This document shows, piece by piece, positions 24,176 to 31,541 of a stretch of 32,896 nucleotides of DNA. This DNA is from Deltaproteobacteria bacterium (GTDB lineage: Bacteria > Desulfobacterota > RBG-13-43-22). How positions within the stretch are numbered: position 1 is the stretch's first letter; each line of letters starts with the position of its first letter. Location of the stretch: the NCBI GenBank assembly GCA_016219225.1, contig JACRBX010000032.1, positions 1 through 32,896 on the forward strand, read 5' to 3'. A program made the position numbers and the translations under genes. Under the pieces are notes generated by a model. That model worked only from the letters and a program-made list of their open reading frames with translations. It had not been told where the DNA came from and did no database searches.

Positions 24176-25315
24176 CTAAAACGGCAGGGATTTATTCTGG
24201 GGATCAATAATATAACGGACCCGGACCTCAGGCTCGGCCGATGGTTCGGACAAAATAGTAAAGAAAAGATAATTGGTAGTCCCCTTTTTAACGGAAAAGG
24301 ATTTCAAAAGGGTCTTATATTGATTTTTAGGCGGAATTTTGGAGAAGCTGAAAAAAATCGAATGAGGGCCTTCTTCTATCCCATTGTCAAACCAGATCGT
24401 ATCGGCAGCAAACCCGCTCAGTATATCGTGGTATTCCTTTTTCTTCGACCCCTCCCAATCGGTAATGATTGTTAGTTCCTTATCATCCAGCCAACAGGTA
24501 AAGTCACTGTTGGATTTTGTCTTCAAGCCCGGATCTTGAACAGCTTCCGACAGGGTTCTGGAGGCAATCACCGGAGATGAATTTTTGTCAGGTCCAGGAC
24601 TTCTCTCTTTCTCTTTGACCGAAAGAGAAACAATAACCAAACGCCCTTTCGGCACCTGGGGACGTCGAATAACGGTTAATGCCCGGGAAATCTCCTGCGG
24701 GGACAGAATCGGGCCGAGAAACTGCTCTGTTGAAATGTCGCTTCTACCGCTTTCCGTTTCAACCAGGTTTATGGGTTCATAAAAAGGGATCAGGTTTACT
24801 GAAACTTTCAATTGGTTCCCAGGAGTCGGGCTGACCTGCCCGGTAATAACCAAATCGACCGGAAAGGCCTTAAAGTTTTTTACCAGGTCCTGCTGGAAAT
24901 TTCTCTGAGAAGTGACCCGCCATGAAGGATCCGAAGCGAGGCTGGTTTTCAGGCTTTGGCTGGCAGGGTGCTCTTTCCCGTAAACATGAAATTGTTTTTC
25001 TTTATCGAGGGCCGCCCGTATGGCCGTAGCGATCTCCTCTCCGATGACGATTTCTTCCCCGGAGGGATTATCAAAATCAGCGATAAGGACCCCGATAACC
25101 GGTCTTTTCTGATAATCAAAGATCAGGTGGGCGGCTCGGAAAGAAATGGCCTGGGTCAGTTTCTGGATAAAGGCTGTTTTGATCTCTTGCGGATTCGGTT
25201 GGTTAACCGGGGCTGCGGATTGTTGGGCCGAGGCGGTTCCCATCGTCCCCCCCCAACCAAACAAACCGAAAAAAGCCACCACAAAAAAGAGGAAATTCTT
25301 CATCTGATCCCGCAT
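24176..25315 (-). CDS. secreted protein with FlgO/CsgG-like N-terminal domain
   Basis: A 379-residue exported protein with a Sec signal peptide (about residues 1-30, ending ASAQQ). Residues about 65-220 read as a CsgG/FlgO-type alpha-beta domain: 'IGVLIADFDNP.G' strand, an 'EEIATAIRAAL' helix, a 'FHVYGK' strand, then 'VDLVITGQVS', 'LKVSVNLI'. This is the pattern of outer-membrane accessory proteins such as FlgO. The C-terminal 150 residues are beta-rich and not recognised. ATG 25315 has AAGGAAG 8 nt upstream. The gene is the last of a close-packed run (DUF1573, HAD, FlgT-C-like, this gene) and faces pilQ convergently. Assignment is by pattern only; a role in the pilus or flagellar outer-membrane ring is an inference. 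Confidence 0.5.
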   Translation of the reverse strand: MRDQMKNFLFFVVAFFGLFGWGGTMGTASAQQSAAPVNQPNPQEIKTAFIQKLTQAISFRAAHLIFDYQKRPVIGVLIADFDNPSGEEIVIGEEIATAIRAALDKEKQFHVYGKEHPASQSLKTSLASDPSWRVTSQRNFQQDLVKNFKAFPVDLVITGQVSPTPGNQLKVSVNLIPFYEPINLVETESGRSDISTEQFLGPILSPQEISRALTVIRRPQVPKGRLVIVSLSVKEKERSPGPDKNSSPVIASRTLSEAVQDPGLKTKSNSDFTCWLDDKELTIITDWEGSKKKEYHDILSGFAADTIWFDNGIEEGPHSIFFSFSKIPPKNQYKTLLKSFSVKKGTTNYLFFTILSEPSAEPEVRVRYIIDPQNKSLPF

Positions 25316-25335
25316 GGTTTTCTCTTCCTTTTCGG

Positions 25336-25734
25336 TTAATTCTCCGGGAAATAAATCCGGTCTCCAACCACCACTTCTCTTTGGCTGGAAACAATCTCAC
25401 AGAGCAATAGACTTTGCCCGGTGATCTCCAGGATAATCACCTGGCCTACTTTGGTGAATAAAAAATCCTTATTATCTTTCCCGGACAAAATGGCTGGCTG
25501 AAAAATCTCCAGGAGATCCCCTTTTTTAACCGGGCGGGCCTGGTCTAAAGACACAAAAATCTTGTCGCCGGCCGACAGGGCTTGCTTTCTCTCTTCCATC
25601 GGAGCCGCAATGGTCCCCGCCAATTGGGAAATAGGGCGTACTTCCTGGGATACCCCAAAAGCATAGATCAAAGAACTGAAAAAAGAGAGGAGCAGAACAA
25701 CTCCTTTTAAGGTCCGATGGTTCTTAAAGATCAT
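25336..25734 (-). CDS. exported protein resembling the FlgT C-terminal domain
   Basis: A 132-residue protein with a signal peptide or membrane anchor (about residues 12-30) and one beta-rich domain. The pattern 'AGTIAAPMEERKQALSAGDKIFV', written here in parts (AGTIAAP; ALSAGDKIFV), followed by 'PVKKGDLLEIFQP', 'KVGQVIILEI' and 'VVVGDRIYF', resembles the C-terminal SH3-like domain of FlgT and similar domains often attached to LysM proteins in deltaproteobacteria. ATG 25734 has GAGAGG upstream; a longer frame to 25809 would overlap the HAD gene. It lies 10 nt after the HAD gene and 20 nt before the FlgO/CsgG-like gene, suggesting the two exported proteins act together. Confidence 0.5.
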   Translation of the reverse strand: MIFKNHRTLKGVVLLLSFFSSLIYAFGVSQEVRPISQLAGTIAAPMEERKQALSAGDKIFVSLDQARPVKKGDLLEIFQPAILSGKDNKDFLFTKVGQVIILEITGQSLLLCEIVSSQREVVVGDRIYFPEN

Positions 25735-25744
25735 GGGTTGCCTC

Positions 25745-26431
25745 TCAACTTTCCCCGGCCGACACCAGGGGAGCGGGTATGAATAGGTGGTTATTTTTTT
25801 TGAAGGCATCGGTTAATTCCGAAAACCCTCCGACATGGAGGGCGGCGGTCAACTCTTCATTTTTATAAGCTACTAAAGGCACCCCGGCACTCAAGGCGGT
25901 TTGGGCATCCACTTCCGAATCCCCGATAAAAAGGCACTCTTCGGGGCCGACCTTAAAATAGGACATGATTTTATAAATCGATTCCGGATCCGGTTTCGGT
26001 CGATCCACATCCAAGGCACTGACCACCAGATCAAACCAGGGGTCTAAGGAGAAAAGGGTCAATACCGGGCCGATGGTGGTTGTCCGATTGGTGGAAATGG
26101 CGGTCTTGGCCCAGGGACGGATAAAAGCCAGAAAGTCAAGAAGTCCCGGTTCCATTTCCATCATGCGGAAAAAAGAAGTATAATCCAAATTCTGTCGATA
26201 AAGATCAACTTGGTCTCGGAGAGAACCATCCCGAAACAAAAATTCAACCGATTCCGTGACCGTATGCATATGCACATAATGCAAAGCGGCTTCGGTCAGG
26301 GGGGGCTTTCCAAAGTGCGTTAACAGCTGATTATAGAAAAATTGATTGGACTTTCGGGAGTCAAAGAGCACTCCGTCGCAATCAAATATGATCACCTGCA
26401 CTGGTGTAAGGAAACTCAGGGGCATGTCCAT
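25745..26431 (-). CDS. HAD-superfamily hydrolase (phosphoglycolate phosphatase-like)
   Basis: A 228-residue phosphatase of the haloacid dehalogenase superfamily. Motif I is 'FDCDGVLFDS' with nucleophile D17 and acid/base D19; motif II 'ISTNRT' has its Thr/Ser; motif III is 'RPKPDPE'; motif IV 'FIGDSEVD' holds the Mg-binding acids. The helical cap at about residues 25-90 fits subfamily I. Small phosphate esters such as phosphoglycolate or sugar phosphates are likely substrates, but the exact one cannot be read. ATG 26431 lies inside the downstream half of the DUF1573 frame if that frame is read through its TGA (50-nt overlap). Confidence 0.82.
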   Translation of the reverse strand: MDMPLSFLTPVQVIIFDCDGVLFDSRKSNQFFYNQLLTHFGKPPLTEAALHYVHMHTVTESVEFLFRDGSLRDQVDLYRQNLDYTSFFRMMEMEPGLLDFLAFIRPWAKTAISTNRTTTIGPVLTLFSLDPWFDLVVSALDVDRPKPDPESIYKIMSYFKVGPEECLFIGDSEVDAQTALSAGVPLVAYKNEELTAALHVGGFSELTDAFKKNNHLFIPAPLVSAGES

Positions 26432-26810
26432 AAAAACGTATACGCATTTCCGGGTTTTTGGGGTCGTTGCTCAAGACGGTCAGGATTCTTTCAAATTTTC
26501 CATTTAAGCGGTTAGGCTCCAGTTCCACCACTATTTCACCCTGACCGCCGGCCGGGATGTACGGATCCCACCGTACCAGATTGGTGCCTCAGGTAAATTT
26601 AATCTTGGAGATATAGAGGGAGGAATCCCCGAAATTTTTAACGACGATGCTTCGTATGACCGATTTGGGGGGTACCAGCTCCCCGACATTTAAAGAAGTC
26701 GGATTCAAAAAAATCGAGGGTTCTGAACTCCTCACTTCTCCGGCCCTTAGGGAACTCCCCAAGGTCATCAGACAGATAAATCCGCTTATTAACAGAATCC
26801 GCTTAACCAT
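26382..26810 (-). CDS. DUF1573 protein, candidate selenoprotein (in-frame TGA at codon 74)
   Basis: Read from ATG 26810 the frame meets TGA at 26591-26589 after 73 codons, then stays open and homologous to the next stop at 26384-26382. The result is 142 residues if TGA encodes selenocysteine. A signal peptide (about residues 1-24) precedes one DUF1573 (ASH-like beta) domain: 'VGELVPP', 'VVKNFGDSSLYISKIKFT', then TGA, then 'GTNLVRWDPYIPAGGQGEI' and 'ILTVLSNDPKNPE'. Family members normally have Cys-Gly-Cys at the TGA position. A hairpin fitting the bacterial SECIS rule follows. If the TGA is a true stop, the product is a truncated half-domain (26589-26810). It starts 73 bp past the qrcD stop. 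No strong ribosome binding site is visible. Confidence 0.6.
26559..26591 (-). promoter_or_regulatory. candidate bacterial SECIS element after the in-frame TGA
   Basis: On the minus strand TGA (26591-26589) is followed by 12 nt, then a perfect 6-bp stem GTACGG/CCGTAC (26576-26571 with 26564-26559) closing a 6-nt loop TGGGAT. The loop begins 18 nt after the TGA and has G at its second position, within the published limits for bacterial SECIS hairpins (loop 16-37 nt from UGA, G among its first two bases). The hairpin lies inside coding sequence, as bacterial SECIS elements do. Confidence 0.5.
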
Positions 26811-26883
26811 GGAGAAATTTTGACCTTTTTAAGGCCGGATGTCAAGAAAAAACCACAACACAAAATAGTATGGAGTCGATCCC

Positions 26884-28131
26884 TTATCCATTCAGTTCCC
26901 TCTCCTGCGGAAAGACCGGCAGGTAACGATAGGACAGGGAGATAATCAGGGCGCCGTAGGCCAGGATGGACAAGGAGGATCCCCATTCCTGCCAACTGGG
27001 CCAGTAGGTCACAAAGCGGTCGAAGGGCATCACCGGCAGGGCCAGGGAGACCACGGTAAAGACAAAGCGGTTAAAGACCACCCCGCTGCAGGCAAGCAGG
27101 CAGGCCAGGGTCAACCAGCCGGGATGCATCCGTATTTTCCGGTTTAGCAGCATGAGGGCCGGGAGGATACCGAAAACCCCTAATTCGGCCACCACCAGCC
27201 AGAATCCATAAGGCGATCGATACTGTTCCCAAAAGCCCATCCCCCGGGCCGGCAGGATCGAGGCCGCCCAATAAACCGTATCGGCCAATTTCAGAACAAG
27301 ATAAACGATCAGTAACCGGCCGGCGATCTTGCCCATCAGGGCCAGTATGTCTTGCCGGACTAATTGCCGGCCGGTCCATTTCTGGACCAGAGAAGTGATT
27401 AATACCGTAAAGGCCGGGCCGGAGGCGATGGCCGAGGCGATAAACAGAAAAAAGGTCCAGGGCCAGATAAATATCCCTTCCCGGAAGGCAAAAGGCCGGG
27501 CAAACATAACCCCGAACATGCCCCCCAGGGAGCCTTGATGGAAAAAGGATAAAAAGGTCCCGGTAGCGGCAAAGATAAACATCAGATCATGGAGGTTGTG
27601 GGCGAAATAATGGGCCCCCGGGTTGGCGTTGATTTTCCGGTTTTCCAATACCAGGGGCAGGTATTCGATCATCAGGACCCCGAGATAGAGGGTAATGCAG
27701 AACATCACCTCGGTCAGCATGGAATGGATATTCGGGTGCCAGAACCCGTACCAGGCCCGCAAAGGCTGCCCTATATCCAGGTTCAGGATGAGAATAGCCC
27801 CGCTATAGCAGACAAAACCGATAATAACCGCAAAATTGATAATGGCCTTGAGTTCCTGTTTGCGCCAGATATAGAACAGGAAGCCGGTAAAAAAGGCCCC
27901 GGCCCCAAGGGCAATGATGGACAGATCAAAGGTGATCCACAAGGCAAACCCGAAATAATCATTCATATTGGTCTGATTCAAACCCTTCCAGAGGATCAGC
28001 ACAGCGGCCACCAGCCCCCATCCCAATATCAGGAGCAGGAAGACAATCCACAGGGAAAATTTAAGCAGGGAACACCGGGGCAAACCTTCAGGAATGATCG
28101 GGCTGTCCTTGGAAATCACGATTTGGTCCAT
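26884..28131 (-). CDS. qrcD: NrfD/PsrC-family membrane subunit, Qrc-type
   Basis: A 415-residue integral membrane protein with about ten hydrophobic helices, the size of NrfD-like quinone-interacting subunits. After a polar N-terminus (about 25 residues), helix 1 starts near 'FSLWIVFLLLILGWGL'. Conserved-type features include 'RAWYGFWHPNIHSMLTEVMF' and 'HNLHDLMFIFAATGTFLSFFHQ', rich in His near the membrane faces. In the Qrc complex this subunit binds menaquinone and takes electrons from the FeS protein. The start ATG 28131 has AGAGGT upstream, at the very tail of repeat R7. The gene order cytochrome-molybdopterin-FeS-NrfD identifies the complex; two repeat copies separate it from qrcC. Confidence 0.85.
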   Translation of the reverse strand: MDQIVISKDSPIIPEGLPRCSLLKFSLWIVFLLLILGWGLVAAVLILWKGLNQTNMNDYFGFALWITFDLSIIALGAGAFFTGFLFYIWRKQELKAIINFAVIIGFVCYSGAILILNLDIGQPLRAWYGFWHPNIHSMLTEVMFCITLYLGVLMIEYLPLVLENRKINANPGAHYFAHNLHDLMFIFAATGTFLSFFHQGSLGGMFGVMFARPFAFREGIFIWPWTFFLFIASAIASGPAFTVLITSLVQKWTGRQLVRQDILALMGKIAGRLLIVYLVLKLADTVYWAASILPARGMGFWEQYRSPYGFWLVVAELGVFGILPALMLLNRKIRMHPGWLTLACLLACSGVVFNRFVFTVVSLALPVMPFDRFVTYWPSWQEWGSSLSILAYGALIISLSYRYLPVFPQERELNG

Positions 28132-28140
28132 TTCTTACCT

Positions 28141-28280
28141 CTTAGTTCGAAAATATCGTTGCGGGTTTCGGGTTTAAAACCAACCTTACTTCGACATTCA
28201 TGATTCGATATTCAATATTCGATATTCGATATTCGCATTTTCAATGTTTCGTTGTGCCACGCCCTAAGCGTGGTATGAGG
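28141..28280 (-). repeat. modular heptamer repeat, copy R7
   Basis: On the minus strand: a palindrome (CCACGC/GCGTGG), a diverged head CAACGAAACATTGAAAAT, 7-mers GAATATC, GAATATC, GAATATT, GAATATC, GAATCAT, GAATGTC, and the tail TATTTTCGAACTAAG. It is a diverged relative of R1 and R3. Its tail ends 10 bp before the qrcD start and leads straight into its Shine-Dalgarno. Confidence 0.8.
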
Positions 28281-28378
28281 GCTTCGTTTGAAAATACAGT
28301 TGCACGATGCAAGTTGCAAGTTTCAGCCTGAAAAACCTTAAACCTTAAACCCTGGATCTTGGACCTATTTTCATGAAG
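28281..28378 (-). repeat. modular heptamer repeat, copy R8
   Basis: On the minus strand: head CTTCATGAAAATAGGTCCAA, in which TGA is the stop codon of qrcC, then 7-mers of GGTTTAA type (two) and CTTG-type units, ending CTGTATTTTCAAAC. It is placed head-to-tail with R7 between qrcC and qrcD. Confidence 0.75.
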
Positions 28379-29138
28379 CCTTTCTGGCCACTTCTTCTTT
28401 TAAGACATTATCCCCCTGGCGACGGACCCAGTCCTGGGTAGACAGGTAATAAACCTTGGGCTCGCTCCCTAATTTTTCCAGGAGCCGAAAGGCCTTTGGA
28501 CTTTTTTTCAGTTTGGCGACCTGACTTTGAGGGTCCTTAAGGTTACCGAAGGCGATGGCTTTGGTCGGGCAGGCCTCGGTGCAGGCCGTGATGTATTCGC
28601 TTTCTTTGAGGTCCCGCCGGTCTTCCATATAGGCCCGATCCTTAGCCCGTTGATAGCGATGGTTGCAAAAGGTACATTTACTGACTACCCCGCGCATGGC
28701 CACGGAGATATCGGGATTCAAATAATTCTCCAGTCCTTTGGGAAAGACCGGGTCCCACCAATTGAAATAGCGGACATGATAAGGACAGGCGGCCATACAA
28801 TACCGGCAGCCGATGCAGCGGGAATAGATCTGGCTGACAATACCTTTTTCATCCATTTGCGTGGCCGTGACCGGACAGACCGAGACACAAGGGGTATGAT
28901 GCTGACAGTGCATACAGGGCCTGGGCAGGTAAACCACCCGGGTCCTGGGATAGGGCTGCCCGTTGCTCAGGCGGTAGAGCCGCATCCAGGTGGCGGACTT
29001 CAGTTTATCCGTCTCATCATACCGGAAGGCCAGGTTGTTTTCAGCCATACAAGCCACGGCACAGGCCCCGCATCCGATGCATTTATCCAGGTCAATGACC
29101 ATGCCATACAATTCTTTTCCCCCTGAGGACTTTTTCAT
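28371..29138 (-). CDS. qrcC: 4Fe-4S ferredoxin-type subunit, Qrc-type
   Basis: A 255-residue electron-transfer subunit with 16 cysteines in four clusters: 'CIGCGACAVAC' near residue 20, 'CMHCQHHTPCVSVC' near 75, 'CIGCRYCMAAC' near 105, and the split set 'CTFC' ... 'CTEAC' (about 150-190). This is the four-cluster layout of DmsB/PsrB/QrcC proteins that pass electrons between the molybdopterin-family subunit and the membrane subunit. No Tat signal is present, so it would be exported by piggy-back on the Tat-bearing partner. ATG 29138 is the only sensible start. The stop codon is shared with the head of repeat R8. Confidence 0.88.
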   Translation of the reverse strand: MKKSSGGKELYGMVIDLDKCIGCGACAVACMAENNLAFRYDETDKLKSATWMRLYRLSNGQPYPRTRVVYLPRPCMHCQHHTPCVSVCPVTATQMDEKGIVSQIYSRCIGCRYCMAACPYHVRYFNWWDPVFPKGLENYLNPDISVAMRGVVSKCTFCNHRYQRAKDRAYMEDRRDLKESEYITACTEACPTKAIAFGNLKDPQSQVAKLKKSPKAFRLLEKLGSEPKVYYLSTQDWVRRQGDNVLKEEVARKAS

Positions 29139-29205
29139 AGGTGACAGACTCCTGCATTGGCTTTCATAATCATCATTTCCAAAAGATCTGGACAGGTGAA
29201 ACCAT

Positions 29206-31494
29206 TCAGACCTTCACAATCTTTACCCGGGTGGCCCAAGCCACTTCCATACCGGTCTGGGGATCCACCACGCTATCCAGGATGGGATAAGGATTGGCTC
29301 CCCGGTCTTTGAGGGTGGGGTCAAAGGCCTTGTGTCCCATTCCAAGGGGGACAAAGACACATCCGGGCCTGGCCCCTTCAAAGAGATGGATCAGGGCCTT
29401 GATCCGGCCGTTGGCCGATTGGATCTCAACCGGGCTCCCTTCCGACAAAGAAAGAGATCGGGCCGTCTCCGGATGGATTTGTACGACCAGGGTGTTCTTT
29501 ATTAAAACCTCTTCCCCCAGGTATTTGGTAAGAAAAGGGGGATTAGGAAGATATCCTGATTGGAGCAGCATCAGGGACTGGGGGATCAACCAGAGAGGAT
29601 ATTCTTTTAGAGATTGGGGCCTGGGTGCCGGGGCCTGAAGGGTGGCGGCGGAAAAATCCCATTTGCCCTTCCCTCCTTCGGACTTGTTTTCCAGGTCATA
29701 CCAGGTGCCCTGGGCCACTAATTGTTCCCAGAATTTATCGAAGGATTCAAAATGGGCCGGAGCATACTTCCCGGCCTCCGGCAGCGGGCCGTCGGTCAGG
29801 CGGCCCTTCTTGGAATTAAACAGGCCCCTGGCCGCCTGTTTGAAGACCTCTTCTATTTTTTCAAATGGAAAAGCTTCCTCGACCTTCTCACCCAGATTTT
29901 TGGCCAGGGCCAGAATGGTCTCCCCGCTCGATTTAGTGTCATAAAGGGGAGGGAAAACCGGTTTGGTCAAACCATAGATCGGAAAAGGCACTCCCTGGCA
30001 GTTATAGCTATCATCCCAGCGTTCCAGAAAGTTGGAAACCGGCAGTATCAGGTCGGCCAGATTGGCGGTCTCATCCATAAAAGAAGAAAAACAGACGACA
30101 AAAGGGATCTTTTCCAAGGCCCGGAGAAAATGCCTTTCTCCCAAACAAAAAACCGGATTGACCTCGTTGAGAAAAAGGAGATTAACCGGATAAGGGGTTT
30201 TTCGGGCGGCATTTTCAAAGAGATTACAGGCCAGATTGCCGGTCTTGGGGTATTTGGGGGACATAGCCCCGTCCAGCCGGGGTTGGGCCAGACCCTTTTC
30301 GGCTGTTTTATCTAAGGAGAGTTTCGGCCAGGAAATGTATGGGAATCCGGGCTGCAAATAGACCCCGCCCGGCCTGTTGATCGAACCGGCTAAGATATTC
30401 AGGATATGTATGGCCTGAGCCTCAAACAAACTGATGGGCAATTCCCCCTTGCCCTTGCCCCAAAGGGCCACCGGCTGTTCGGCCGAGGAGAAGTCCTGAG
30501 CCAGTTTTTCAATGGTTTCCTTGGGAATCTCAGTTGTTTTGGCCGTCTGGTCAGGGGTATAATTCTTATTTAACAGATCCCTCAAGCCCTCCAGTCCGAT
30601 AGTCCTGGCCTGGACCAGTTCTTTGTGAAACCAGCCTTTCTCGATCATCACCTGGGCCAACCCGAGGGCCAGTATCCCTTCCGTTCCCGGCCTTATGGCC
30701 ACCCATTCGTCAGCCATAGAGGCCGTTGTCGAAGCCAGGGGTTCAATTTGGACCAGTCTGGCCTTTGCCTTCTGGGATTCCTGTCGCCATTCCTGAAAAG
30801 CCTGACCCACCCAGGAGGGATTCCCCCAGCCATCGAGCAAGGCAGCACCGAAACTCAAGATATAGCGGGACCGGGGAAGGTCGAGGGTTATCCCGGCCCG
30901 GACCCCGTGTAGGGTTTGGGTAACTATTTCTTCCAGCTCGCTTAACTGGAAGGGACGGATATAATTAGGAGAGCCGTAGGCCTTTAAAAACCGGGCCAGC
31001 AGTTGACTTTGACTTCCTGGTTTTTCGCCATCCACCAGGGCAACTGTGTGGGGGAGGTCTTTTTCTCTTAATTCCTTTAACCTGACTGTTATTTGATATA
31101 AGGCCTCTTCCCAGGTAATGGGTCTCCAGTCCCCAAATCCCCTGGCTCCGTCCCGTTTCAAGGGGGTTTTAATACGGTTCTCTTCATAATACAGATATTG
31201 AAGACCGGCCAGGCCTAAAGGGCAGAGGCCGCCCCGATTGACCGGATGGTTGGGGTTACCTTCGATCTTGACGGCCCTTTTCTGTTCGATCAGTCTGATA
31301 CGGATCCCGCACCCCCCGGGGCAGAGTCTGCACACGGAATTAAGAAAGGAAGTCCCCCCTCTTTGAAGGACCGGGCCCCAGCGCTGGGTCCATTTGGCCG
31401 CTTCGTCCATGGAAACCCAGGGCAAAGGGGTGAGCATGGTTCCTACCGCCCCACCGACCGCGAATTTCAAAAAATCCCTTCGATCAATCGCCAT
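29206..31494 (-). CDS. qrcB: molybdopterin oxidoreductase-family subunit, Qrc-type
   Basis: A 762-residue periplasmic protein of the DMSO-reductase family. It starts with a Tat signal (RRDFLK at residues 5-10). A 4Fe-4S site follows, C55-x2-C58-x3-C62-x28-C91. The rest shows the family's domains II-IV, e.g. 'WRPITWEEAL' (about 122), 'GNLACNLFENA', 'FLNEVNPVF', 'LPVSNFLERWDDSYNCQG', and the C-terminal beta-barrel 'VVQIHPETARSLSLSEGSPV'. No Cys, Ser or Sec clearly placed as molybdenum ligand was found in the segment after residue 165. This agrees with QrcB, which is reported to lack the metal cofactor. It sits between the cytochrome and FeS genes. A Psr/Phs-type reductase is the main alternative. 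Confidence 0.85.
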   Translation of the reverse strand: MAIDRRDFLKFAVGGAVGTMLTPLPWVSMDEAAKWTQRWGPVLQRGGTSFLNSVCRLCPGGCGIRIRLIEQKRAVKIEGNPNHPVNRGGLCPLGLAGLQYLYYEENRIKTPLKRDGARGFGDWRPITWEEALYQITVRLKELREKDLPHTVALVDGEKPGSQSQLLARFLKAYGSPNYIRPFQLSELEEIVTQTLHGVRAGITLDLPRSRYILSFGAALLDGWGNPSWVGQAFQEWRQESQKAKARLVQIEPLASTTASMADEWVAIRPGTEGILALGLAQVMIEKGWFHKELVQARTIGLEGLRDLLNKNYTPDQTAKTTEIPKETIEKLAQDFSSAEQPVALWGKGKGELPISLFEAQAIHILNILAGSINRPGGVYLQPGFPYISWPKLSLDKTAEKGLAQPRLDGAMSPKYPKTGNLACNLFENAARKTPYPVNLLFLNEVNPVFCLGERHFLRALEKIPFVVCFSSFMDETANLADLILPVSNFLERWDDSYNCQGVPFPIYGLTKPVFPPLYDTKSSGETILALAKNLGEKVEEAFPFEKIEEVFKQAARGLFNSKKGRLTDGPLPEAGKYAPAHFESFDKFWEQLVAQGTWYDLENKSEGGKGKWDFSAATLQAPAPRPQSLKEYPLWLIPQSLMLLQSGYLPNPPFLTKYLGEEVLIKNTLVVQIHPETARSLSLSEGSPVEIQSANGRIKALIHLFEGARPGCVFVPLGMGHKAFDPTLKDRGANPYPILDSVVDPQTGMEVAWATRVKIVKV

Positions 31495-31541
31495 CTTGTT
31501 TCCTTATAAAAAACTTTTTTGACAGGATTTACAGGATTATC

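Noticed and set aside
26384-26591. Simple frameshift as the cause of the split DUF1573 gene
   Set aside because: Both halves are in the same reading frame; only a TGA codon separates them, so Sec recoding or a nonsense mutation remain, not an indel.
29206-31494. Formate dehydrogenase or nitrate reductase identity for the molybdopterin-family subunit
   Set aside because: No Sec or Cys ligand motif of those enzymes is apparent, and the four-gene order fits Qrc/Psr-type complexes.
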